DNA of 64,000 bases from Silene conica (taxonomy: Eukaryota > Streptophyta > Magnoliopsida > Caryophyllales > Caryophyllaceae), in NCBI GenBank assembly GCA_029255685.2, contig CM055312.2, positions 78,746,369 through 78,810,368 on the forward strand. Reading direction: 5' to 3'. Of the stretch, positions 48,523-57,847 are shown piece after piece. The stretch's first letter is position 1, and each line of letters starts with the position of its first letter. Under the pieces are notes generated by a model. The model searched no databases and had not been told where the DNA came from. It worked only from the letters and a program-made list of their open reading frames with translations. Both the position numbers and the translations under genes were made by a program.

Positions 48523-50038
48523 AACATTACAGTTTACTTTTTCCCAGCATAAACTGGTTATATTTCATATAGGAGAAGGTTGAATTCTTTAGCGAAACTC
48601 AGTTCCAGGTTTTTGGAAAATATTGAGTTGTGTTTGTGGAGAATCAGATTGCTGGAAGAGGTGAATAATTGACTGACGCAGTGAAATTAGTAAACAAAGT
48701 GGTTAGTTTTTCATTTTTCTCCTCGTATCTCTATGGACGTCTTACACTTTCTTAAATACGCTGTCTACTTTCTATCTACTATCGGCATCGTTTTTACATG
48801 TTCTTAAGTACGTCAAATACATAACAAATCACCCACTTGTCACCTAAAAAATGACAATTTTTTTCTCTTTATTACCCTCACATGGTAGTATTTAACCCGT
48901 CTTAATCTTAACGGATTACCTGTTTTAAGCAAAACTTATTGTTGTTGAATAAGGTTATTCGTTTATCTCTTTAATTTGCCTCCGTGAAATACCCTTGTCA
49001 ATAAGACCATCCCCAAGCAAGGTCGTCAAAGACCCCACGACCATGTTAACTGTGAATTAGTAGGTGAGGCTATATGATATAAACATGAAGAAAAATGGAG
49101 TATTTAAGAAAAGGTGGAAAATTGAAGGAAAATGAAGTATATTATAAGGACAATAGTTAAAATCGACATGATCTTACATTTTGCTTTATCTAGGCCAAAA
49201 CTCAAGCGCCAGAAATTTCACTGTGTTTAAAAAACGGGATGGACTTATTTTGTTTTGGAGAGGTAAGGAAATCTTATTCTCCGAAAGTTTTTTTAGATGG
49301 TGCTGTATTAAATAGAGTGAGATGAAATCAATTAACTTTAAAATAATCCATCAATTTAACCACTAAGGCACTGACCCACTTAAATATTACGTTTGAGGAA
49401 TAACTTGCTCACGTATAGGATCGTCTCAAACTAACTAAGAGATCAAATGGTTCAAATATTAGGAATAAAATGGATTCTAATTTCAAGGAGGTATGGAGTT
49501 AGACCCCATACATGTTTAAAATTGTTTGGTTCAATCCAAGAATGGGAACAATAATGTGTACGATGGAATGAAGTTGGAAACTTGGTGGGTGGGTGGCCAT
49601 GTCAGTCCAAAGCATTGGAATGGAATTAGAATCAATTAGGTATCTAACTTCATTTCAAAATATTTCAACCAAACATTGAAATGGACTAAATTCATTCTAA
49701 TCCATTTCAAAACCCCTAGTCAAACACCCCCTAAATGTTTTCATAACACATCTCAAATGAGAATTTTGTGAATTTTTATTTCTTACTGTTTTTGTAGTAA
49801 TGAGATCAAAGACATCTCTTTGGTAGTAGGAACACATGTGTTTCACCGCACTTCGATATTTAGATTAACAATTATATTTCGTAGGTTGCTTTGAAGAAAA
49901 TCTGCAAGAGCCATTTCTCTAGCTGGTTAACTTCATGTAAGTGTTTTTCTAATCTAGTTTCTTGATGTGAACCAAAGTATGATTAGTTTGCAAATTTCTC
50001 CCAAAAACTAGCCTAATCCTATCAAAAGCTCAAAGGAA

Positions 50039-50163
50039 CTCCCACAACGATAATTTCACTCTAATTATTTTGTTTATAATCTCGTATTGCACGTATCGAA
50101 AGGATATGCAGATTAGCATGTCCCTGCGCATGTCACGCATAATCTGAGAAATGGTTCGATTTT
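50039..50163 (+). pseudogene. U6-derived locus D, mainly 3' half, with Pol III-type promoter
   Basis: USE-like CTCCCACAACG (50039-50049) and TTTATAAT (50073) are 23 bases apart, the Pol III class spacing. The body carries AGATTAGCATGTCCCTGCGC, CACGCATAATCTGAGAAATG and GTTCGATTTT, matching the U6 region from the ACAGAGA-box side to the 3' end. A few bases are lost after CTGCGCA. The U6 5' stem and the exact ACAGAGA box are not recognisable. A four-T run ends it. It may be transcribed but cannot be a normal U6. Confidence 0.75.
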
Positions 50164-50714
50164 AAGGATCTCGCCAAGCTTCAAACTTTTAAGGTGTCTT
50201 GCATTGGTATGGCATTGAAATGTAATTTGATAGCTTCAAAACATTTGTTTCCCATTTTTCGCAAAAACATTGAATTGTAGAGGTTATTTCCATAACATTT
50301 ATTTTCGTTGGATGCAGAGTCTAAAATCGCAGTTACGACCGCTTCATTTCGAGTCGTCGTTATTGCGGTGATATTTAATTGTCGTTATTACGGTGATATT
50401 TATTTATTTTACGCTTTGTAGATATTTTATCATAAAAATAAGGTTAAGTTTATTTAGAATAGATAATTTGACCATGCTATACCACTTTTAAGAGTTCTTC
50501 ACAACAAAATTTGGCAGGTAAGTTTAATACTTGAAAATATAGGTTCGTCTAATTTATGAGATCAATTTAATGAAAGGATCAATGTGAAAACAATTTTTTA
50601 TTAGAATTGGGGCCAAAATGTAAAATACATCAAATATTTAGGCGGGGTCAATGTAAAATACTTCAAATATTTAGGCGTTTAGGATAATATACCAAACTCT
50701 ATATTTCATTGTAG

Positions 50715-50890
50715 GAGAAATCATATAATAAAGTGGCGGATTATCTCGAAGGAATAATTTTTTGGAAAAAGTATTTCGATTGATCAAGATTCAAGACGAG
50801 AGCCTCATATCAAAGCACTCCGTCACTTAAATAGAAGTTTGAATGACCTAAGGGCCAATATTCTATTATCTTGGTTATTTTCTTAGGTGA
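50715..50890 (+). pseudogene. Captured exon 13 of the FAD oxidoreductase, copy 1
   Basis: Preceded by the same acceptor (CATTGTAG|GAGAAATC), then blocks GTGGCGGATTATCTCG, GAGCCTCATATC, CACTTAAATAGAAGTTTGAA and a decayed stop region, all matching 44295-44480. About 25 bases of the YVTGLEAAN region are missing and stops interrupt it. Intron 12 sequence is also recognisable upstream (50520-50714). It travelled with U4. Confidence 0.88.
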
Positions 50891-51321
50891 ATTATGAGAT
50901 CAAATTCACTTGTTAACACCTGAAACAAAAAGGTAGATGCTCTTGTATATGTTCGTTTGTTGTCGAAATTTGTTTTTATTCCCCTTGTGTACAAGTTAGA
51001 CCTTAGCTGTTAATATAATGATTAGACTTGTGTAAGTGAATATGGCCTAATCTAAAGTTGTTAATATGATAATTAGACTTGTACAAGTGAATATATGTTC
51101 ATTTTGAAAGTATTGGTAGTTGTGATTCTTGAGAAGTCGCTCATTTAATAGGCTAAAACTAATTTTATTGAGCGAAATCTAGTAATTTGTCCGGTGTCAT
51201 AGCAGGAGAATTTTGATCTACTTTTGACAGATTAGCTTATTTTCTCAAGGGGCACCAAAATAGCAAATTGAGTGGTGTTGATCTGAAGATTGAACCATGA
51301 TAAATACCGAATGTTTTTTCA

Positions 51322-51373
51322 CTCCCACATCGAGAAAATAGATGAACGGGTATTTGAGCGAGCAATATAAAAA
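51322..51373 (+). promoter_or_regulatory. U4 gene 2 promoter
   Basis: USE CTCCCACATCG (51322-51332, first base off consensus) and AATATAAAA (51364), 31 bases apart: Pol II spacing. Confidence 0.88.
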
Positions 51374-51399
51374 CAGCGTATAGCTCTAATGATAAAGGT

Positions 51400-51553
51400 A
51401 TCTTTGCGCTTGGGGCAATGACGCAGCTAGTGAGGTACTAACCGAGGCGCGTCAATTGCTGGTTGAAAACTATTTCCAAACCCCCTATTCGGCCTGGGCT
51501 TGTCCTTGGCCGTCGAGAATTTCTGGAAGGGCTCCCTCGTAAGAGGGTAAAGC
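51400..51553 (+). ncRNA. U4: U4 spliceosomal snRNA, copy 2
   Basis: Same as U4-1 over the first ~90 bases. In the central stem CAGCC/GGCTG becomes CGGCC/GGCCG, an A-U to G-C exchange that keeps the pair. The 3' hairpin keeps CCCTC/GAGGG while its loop changes from TTTA to GTAA. The 3' box is weaker than in copy 1 (TAACTCTTAGTACTAA). Probably functional. Confidence 0.92.
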
Positions 51554-51689
51554 CCTATAACTCTTAGTACTAATTTTTTGCTCAACACCAGTGATCCATT
51601 AATAGCTGGGCCACTTTCAGGTTGGTTAATTTTGGTGAACAGGATATTTTAGTTGGTTAATTTTATCAAGAGTATTTATAAGTGTAATT

Positions 51690-52154
51690 TTTAATAATTT
51701 ATAACTTCTGGTATATTCTCCTCCTTAAATGCATTTTTGATATATTTTTAATAATTTTTCTATATTATTTGTTGTTTCAGTCACCATATCCTTTGCTATT
51801 GTATATCCGTCTTAAACCTAAAATATGTCAAATAGTTTAGATTTGACAAAATCCGAGTAATTTAGTGTGCTATGCGACTCGTTTTAATTTTTAAAACGAG
51901 TATATACATGTCTTTAAGAAAAAACCAATCGTTAATTAAATTATGATCAAACCTGAAATAGATTTTGTTAGCTTAATCCGAATCTTCGCTAAGTGTATTA
52001 CTCTGTCCCGTCAATTGTTTTACCTATTCATTTTGGAGTGTCTGCCTTTGTTCACTATTAGATGATTAGATATTTTATATTTTGTCAGCTAAAATTCATT
52101 TCCGACCGATGATTTGTGTGCTTAGTAGTCACTGTTTTCAAACCATGTGAAACT
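51690..52154. other. Intergenic
   Basis: End of the block shared with 45210 lies near 51685. Beyond that I see AT-rich unique sequence and no gene. Confidence 0.4.
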
Positions 52155-52335
52155 TTTACGTCACAAATTCTCATTGAAAACGAGTACTATCCGTTACAAG
52201 CTGAAAACGAATAGTTTCCCTCTCACAAAATGCAAGTGATACGACCCAAGAAATGTTCTATTTCCCTGCTTGTCCTACTACTTACCTTGTTGTGAGAAAG
52301 ATACTATCGTCACAAGTAAGACTTATTGTTTAATT
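52155..52335. mobile_element. Dispersed MITE family member
   Basis: GTCACAAATTCTCATTGAAA at the left and TATCGTCACAAGTAAGACTT at the right; block order as at 17652. Confidence 0.5.
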
Positions 52336-52339
52336 ATAG

Positions 52340-52550
52340 GGCAAAGAGCCAATTATAAGGGGTATTTTCATCACAAATTATGGTTTTAGTGAGAAATTTT
52401 AAAATTTGACGGAATATTCCATTTTTATCACACTCAAATTCGATTAAGGGGGCAAAATTTAATCAAAAGTATTTATAAGGGTGTAAATTTTTTTTTTTTT
52501 ATGAGGGTGTAAATTTAGAAAAGTTGATTTTATAAGGGTGTAAACATTAA
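52340..52550. mobile_element. Truncated TIR element (TTATAAGGGTGTAAA family)
   Basis: GGGTGTAAATTTAGAAAAGT and ATTTTATAAGGGTGTAAAC match the inverted ends at 55961-56531. Cut off at 52551 by a Helitron end. Confidence 0.6.
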
Positions 52551-52580
52551 CTAGGTTTGTGGCCCGTGAAATTCACGGGT
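52551..52580 (-). mobile_element. Helitron 3' terminus, minus strand
   Basis: Read on minus: ACCCGTGAATTTCACGGG hairpin, CCACAAAC, CTAG|T. The 5' end (to the right) was not found. Confidence 0.5.
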
Positions 52581-53524
52581 TTATCTGTTTTTGTTTTATT
52601 TTTTATCGTATTCTTAACATTTGTCCCAACAATTAGCTGATCCATTCAAAAAGATATAGTCCTGAAATAAATAAAATTTAGTTAGTTAATACTTTATTTT
52701 TTAAAAATATTGATTTATTCTAAAATCTATATGTTATATTTTAGTTATTATTTTTATTAATATACTAATAGCATGTAGCTTTTAAAAAAATATATTGGCG
52801 AGTCAAGTAATTCATGACACCCATGTGAAAACCATTCAACCAATTTATGAGTAACTCAACCAATTGATCAACATCCGAGCAACATGCCCTAAACAAATAT
52901 GCATTGTAAATTGTAAAAAGATAAACTTTGTTCAGATGATGTGTACGTTACTAAAAATTGTTTAAACTACATATACCGTACCGGGTCATCACATCTAATC
53001 TTGTCATTGTTTTCGTTTTCTCTTATAACCTATTTTTATTGAAACACGTGCGAGATTAAAATTGTTTTAACTTGTAATGAACGGGAACTTATCAACAATG
53101 AAACATAAAAAATAAATAAATCAAAATTAAATTTACATTATTGATTCTATACTTATAAATCGTTCGCCTTCAAAACGCCCAGTGGTGTGGGTCCATCAAC
53201 ATGAATAAAATTAATTATTAATAAGTATTTAAATTTTATTTTATTTGAAAATTTAGTGTAATTGTCATGTGCAAAAAAACTAAATGTTTAAGGTTGCCTT
53301 TTAATTAGATTGTCATTTTTTTTAAATAAATTGTGTACTAATCTTCTATGGAAAATCATGCATGTCCATTTGTTATATAGAAAAATAAAGTTAGTAAGTG
53401 AAGACGAAAGGCCAAATTAATGCATAATGTTCGATTATATCTCTTTCTTTTTTCTTTTAGGAACGATAAATGTTATGGTCTCATATTAATTTCCGTGAGG
53501 CTAAACCATTTAACTTAAAAAGAA
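52581..53524. other. Intergenic, possibly Helitron body
   Basis: AT-rich with no gene or clear repeat. It may be the body of the minus-strand Helitron that ends at 52551. Confidence 0.35.
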
Positions 53525-53641
53525 CCCACCAAATGACCCACTAAGCCACTAACCCACTTAAATTTTACGGTTTAAGGAATAACTTGCTCGCATATAGGCA
53601 CGTATCCGCTTAAAATACTGGCCTATAAAAAGCTTAAGTGT

Positions 53642-53764
53642 GTCCTTCATCGCCGCTTTATTCTGTAACTTCTATGTTTATAAGTTTCTTTTGCCTCATA
53701 TTGTTGGGGTCACTTGATAGAATTGGAACGATACAGCAAAAATTAGCTAGATGACACCTTTTTT
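53642..53764 (+). pseudogene. U6-derived locus A, mainly 5' half
   Basis: USE-like GTCCTTCATCG (53642) and TTTATAAG (53677) are 24 bases apart (Pol III spacing). The body GGGGTCACTTGATAGAATTG, then GAACGATACAG, aligns to U6 from the 5' hairpin through the start of the ACAGAGA box. An AATTAGC remnant, a deletion and GATGACACC follow, then a six-T Pol III stop. The 3' half of U6 is absent. Part of a ~490-base block repeated at 61757-62245. Confidence 0.8.
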
Positions 53765-53859
53765 ATTTTGTAAAAAGGGATTCGTGTAAATTTTGTTCGA
53801 ATTTGCTGAATTTGAGGAGAGTGGCCATGGTTAGTATCATTTTCTTATTTAAAAGGATC

Positions 53860-54015
53860 AATTAATCTTTACCCTTTTATAAAACCAACTTTTCTAAATT
53901 TACACCCTTATAAAAAAATTAATATTTTACACCCTTATAAAACACTTTTGATTAAATTTTACCCCCTAGGCGGATTCTAGCGTAAAACATATTATTTACG
54001 ATATTACCCCCCGCT
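53860..54015. mobile_element. Half of a TIR element (TTATAAGGGTGTAAA family)
   Basis: GGATCAATTAATCTTTACCC, ACACCCTTATAA twice, TTTTACCCCCTAGGCGGATT. Matches 62080-62245 and, inverted, 52340-52550. Confidence 0.6.
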
Positions 54016-54916
54016 AGTATTAAATTTTACCCCCTAGGCGGATTAAATTTTCTTATTTGCTGAAGCGGTTTAGGAAAGCGGGTATGGTAAGTAGTATTGT
54101 TCTGTGGAGCTATGTAGAAATACTAATCTTATTAAATTTTTACTAGGGTGAGAGTTAAACTTGCGAGGGTACTCATAAGTTTTCATATTTCCCCACTCGC
54201 TCCAAGTCAAAGAGCAAATCATGCCATATTTCAAGTGTAAGAAATCTAATAGTGTGTTTATGAACTTTCTATAGTAAAGGGAGTCACCAGAGCGAATATG
54301 ACGCTCTTATGGTTTGAACCAATGAGTTCCACGCGGTGTGAGTTTCTACAATCTAACCTAGTTTTAGTTAAGATGTGAAAATGTTGCGCGGAGACTACAT
54401 TAACTTTTCTATAAATATAACATGTCAAGCTCAATGGTTATCATGATTCATGTGTAGCTGGATAGTGAGTTTTTAGTTTTTTACTATGACCGGAGTAGTG
54501 CAAATATGTATGTTTGCTAATATAAAACAATCGTACATCTATGATATATTAATGATATGTGATTTAAATTCCTCTGCCATAAACCTGTCTATGTGATTTA
54601 ACATTTACTTTATAGTTGTACATCGGAGCAAAAAAAAAAAAAACTGTGATCACATAATACCAACAGAGAGTGAGGCGTTTTTTGAGTACAAATAAAGCTC
54701 CATAGTAACTGCCGAAGTGAATCAAGTGACTGTCAAGTATTCCAAGCCTTTGGTTACTTTACATTCATTGTTCGTTGTAAAATCACTCTTTCTATTTTGT
54801 AAAAAGAGATTCGTGTAAATTTTGTTTGAATTTTCTGAATTTGAGTTCATTCTAATGGGGTCGATTTTGATGTTCAATGGTAGCTTATTAAAGTAGCTCT
54901 TTTGGATTATTCTTGA

Positions 54917-55834
54917 TGATAGAATCAGAGATGGAAGAAACCATATAGGTAATCGTAGTATTATTGATAATTTGTTCGTGTCCCGAAATGAATATAAAGG
55001 TACTATATTTATAATAATATTTCAAATATTTAAAGTATATCGTAATATAAAATAACTAATATCGCAATATAATATAACTTATTCTAATACGATATTTTTC
55101 TGATTACGGTATAATATAATATACCGTAATATTCCCCAACATCCCCTCAGACTCATGGTAATTTTGACAAAAAAAAATCCTTTAGCTTGCAGAAAATCAA
55201 CATCATCTTCGTCGTCTATATTAATTTTCTTCGTCTTCGCAAATTTGGTATGATAAATGCGTATAGGACTTGTCAGTCCGATTTTCATGCGTAACTCGCC
55301 AGTCGACTTCGGGTGCGTAACACGCCAGTCGATTTCGGGTGCGTAACTCGCTAGTCGATTTCGTACAATCTTGGAAGAATAATTCATCAACTTGAATCAT
55401 GCTTTCCCAAAACGTCCAATAGAAACAAGAACACCAACATCTTTTTTTCTTTTTCTTAAGTAGTACGTACCAATTTTTGTTTTTTTATACGAAATACTAA
55501 ATAACGAAATCCCGCCGATAGGTTTCTTACGACATTATTAACCTACCAGCGAGGCAGTGGAAGTTTTTTAAATTAGGCCTCAAGAGCGTGAGGCTCTGAT
55601 ACTATAATAGAATCAGGGAGGGGAGAAACCATAGAGGTAATCGTAGTATTATTGATAATTCGTTCGTGTCCCGGAATGAATATAAAGGTACTATATTTAT
55701 AATAATACTTCAAATATTTAAAGTATATCGCAACATAATATAACTAATATCGCAATATAATATAACTTATTTTGATACGATATTATTATTCCGATTACGG
55801 GGTATAATACAATATATCGTAATATTCTCCAACA
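54917..55834 (-). mobile_element. TRIM (miniature LTR retrotransposon)
   Basis: Two direct repeats, 54917-55141 and 55605-55834, about 90% alike by eye. On the minus strand they begin TGTTGG(G/A)GAATATTACG and end GATTCTATCA or TTA. TAGTATCAGAGCC (55604-55592, minus) sits directly at the LTR edge and is one base from the Met-tRNA primer site. GTCTGAGGGGA precedes the other LTR as a purine tract. Flanks CTTGA and GTTGA differ at one base, consistent with a 5-bp duplication. The 463-base interior has no gag-pol and contains three 26-28 base repeats (GCGTAACTCGCCAGTCGACT type). Confidence 0.85.
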
Positions 55835-55960
55835 GTTGATGTAGTTGGTAATGTAATTTACGCCGAACTATATATCTAGGAGAGTGACCATGGTTAGTAT
55901 TATTTTCTTAGTAAAGAAGTGTAGAAGTTGTTAGCATAAGAAAGGTTATAATTAAAAGAG

Positions 55961-56531
55961 ACAATTAATGTTTACCTCCTAATAAAATTAACTTTTTAAA
56001 ATTTAGACCTTTATAAAGTATTTTAAATATTTTACACCCTTATAAAAAAAATTTATCAAAATTTGCCCCCACTGTTGTAAGGAAAAGGAATATTCCGTCA
56101 AAATTTTAAATTTATCCCTAAAACTCATAATTTGTGACGAAAATGCTCTTTTTACCCCTATTTCTTTTTTCAATATATCCCTCTTTTTTCTTCTCTTTTG
56201 TACCTAATGAACGAATTTGTTGATTAATATCAAATATGGAGTAGCATCTGAGCAGTTAACACGCCATTGTCGGTTTTGATCAATGACGACAAACTACTAA
56301 ATTGGTCAAACTAATATCAAATCACATCTAACATAAGATAAAATAAGATAAAAGAATGAAAATGAATTAATAGGCGAGGGTAATATCGTAAATTAAACAT
56401 ATTTTACACCGAAATCAGAATAATGGGGCAAATTTTGGTAGGATTGTTTTATAAGGGGGTAAAATATTAAAAATATTTTATAAGGGTGTAAATTTACAAA
56501 AATTGATTTTATAGAGAGATAAAAATTAATT
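55961..56531. mobile_element. Long-TIR MITE (TTATAAGGGTGTAAA family)
   Basis: The left ~90 bases (AATTAATGTTTACCTCC, ACACCCTTATAA) are the near-complement of the right ~90 (TTATAAGGGTGTAAATTTAC, AGATAAAAATTAATTG). No coding region. Related fragments at 52340, 53860 and 62080. Confidence 0.75.
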
Positions 56532-56570
56532 GATCCTATTAAAATATTGGCCTATCAAAAGCTTAAGTGA

Positions 56571-56680
56571 CTCCCAAATCGTTGCTTTAATCCGCAACTT
56601 CTACGTTTATAACCTTGTATTGCCTCTATTTGTTGTCTGATAAAATTGATATGGTAAGAGAAGATGACTATGACATTTTG
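56571..56680 (+). pseudogene. U6-derived locus B, badly decayed
   Basis: USE-like CTCCCAAATCG (56571-56581) and TTTATAAC (56606) with 24-base Pol III spacing. GATAAAATTGATATGGTAAG and AGAAGATGACTATG align to U6 GATAAAATTGGAACGATACA and AGAAGATTAGCATG. Shares the GCCTAT(C/A)AAAAGCTTAAGTG lead with loci A and C. Confidence 0.65.
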
Positions 56681-56966
56681 AACACATGTAACTTGAAAAA
56701 TAGCCCAAATTTCTTTTGCAATTTACCCTCGGAATTTTTCACGGGTTAAACCTCACATACGCGTGAGTCTGTTGTTAGGGTCATTTATATATTTGAAGTA
56801 ATTATAATTTGAAATGTTAGGTTTTTAGAGCATTTATAAAATAATTTCCTATTACTAGGTCGACGTTTTAAGTTTAGAAGGAAAATATAAGTATGGTTAT
56901 TGAAAAATCAATGCGTTACTATGTGTAGTTGTGGTTTTAAGTTGGCGTTCAGCTCTAGCAAAATGA

Positions 56967-57017
56967 GTCCCACATTGGAAAACATATAAGATTCAAGCTA
57001 TAAACCTACTATAAAAT
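56967..57017 (+). promoter_or_regulatory. U5 gene 3 promoter
   Basis: USE GTCCCACATTG (56967-56977), one base off consensus and better than in U5-1 and U5-2. ACTATAAAA at 57008, 30 bases away. Confidence 0.85.
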
Positions 57018-57042
57018 AGTGGTATGTAACCTTATAATATTT

Positions 57043-57166
57043 ACGCAGCTATGCAGTGAGCACAAAGCGAACTATTCTTTCGCCTTTTACTAAAGAATAC
57101 CGTGTGCTCGCTGCTCATAAGTAGCATACGTTTATTTTTAGAGGATTTCCCTTTGTAGGGGGATCC
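57043..57166 (+). ncRNA. U5: U5 spliceosomal snRNA, copy 3
   Basis: Loop I is intact. Stem I changes GCAATGAGC/GCTCGTTGC to GCAGTGAGC/GCTCGCTGC, a compensated exchange. The 3' hairpin is the best of the three (GGATTTCCCT/AGGGGGATCC, TTGT loop). The Sm site reads TTATTTTTAGAGG instead of ...TTTTTGGAGG, which may weaken Sm binding. CATTTCAGTTATA follows as a possible 3' box. Its flanks do not resemble those of U5-1 and U5-2. Confidence 0.9.
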
Positions 57167-57847
57167 AACATTTCAGTTATAATTTCAATGCTTATACATT
57201 CATAGTTCAATGATGTGTAGGTTTTGTGTATTACCCTGAATTTGATAAGTAGTGAAATCAACTTGTTCCCCAAATTTTAGGTGAAATTGATATGCAAATT
57301 TTCATTTGTGAAGGGTATATCATGCGACGGGTCATATAATACCCACATTGGAAGATTAGACAAAAGCTAAATGTCTAGGGAATAACATTTTGTTTTGTCT
57401 TATTTACTAATATGGGTTGAATTTAATCCGTCACCAGGTAGACCTACTGTTCCAACCACATATTGCCAATGTGGGATTTTGGTTTAACTCGTGTATTCGG
57501 AATGAATGTTAGTAAAAGAATGATACTAAACATGCTTGCTCTATGAATCTAGGACTTTGTTGCTAAAATAACCTCCCGATAACATAAATAAAATTTCAAG
57601 TGCAAAAATTGTAAATTAATTTAGAAAATATGAAATCATTTTTGAAGTTATGAAATTATCGGAATTTTCTAATAATTTTTAGCGATGTATTCTCTCTATC
57701 TTGTTCACACACTCCTTTTATATTCTTATTAAAAGAGATATTTTAATCAAGATAAACAAATGAGTAAGACGCATAAAATATAGGATAGTATTACATTGAA
57801 TCATTAAGTTTATAGTATGCAATAACTACAATATGTACACATCACCG
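57167..57847. other. Intergenic
   Basis: Contains USE-like CCCACATTGG words at 57343 (+) and 57465 (minus) with no snRNA body or suitable TATA after them. No gene recognised. Confidence 0.4.

Larger units (their letters stand above)
47440..48540 (+). repeat. Tandem duplicate of 45190-46400 carrying U5
   Basis: Landmarks recur in order: TTAGACATGG, AGCTCGG...ACGTGTTCA, GACACGCA, GTCAAATACA, then the U5 promoter and gene. Identity in the flanks is clearly lower than in U5 itself, so the duplication is not recent. Confidence 0.8.
49370..51320 (+). repeat. Segmental duplicate, copy B (pairs with 59896-61757)
   Basis: Carries a U6-derived locus and an exon-13 fragment, and leads into the promoter of U4-2. 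Its later part (from about 50520) also matches 44110-45210, the end of the oxidoreductase gene and U4-1. It was therefore assembled from the original gene end plus a U6-bearing segment. Confidence 0.85.

Noticed and set aside
55079..55390. 103-codon minus-strand frame in the TRIM
   Set aside because: It starts in the interior and ends in the LTR, kept open by the ~27-base repeats. No gag similarity.
57340..57480. Two further USE-like words (CCCACATTGG) after U5-3
   Set aside because: No TATA at either class distance and no snRNA body downstream; probably chance or old promoter remnants.
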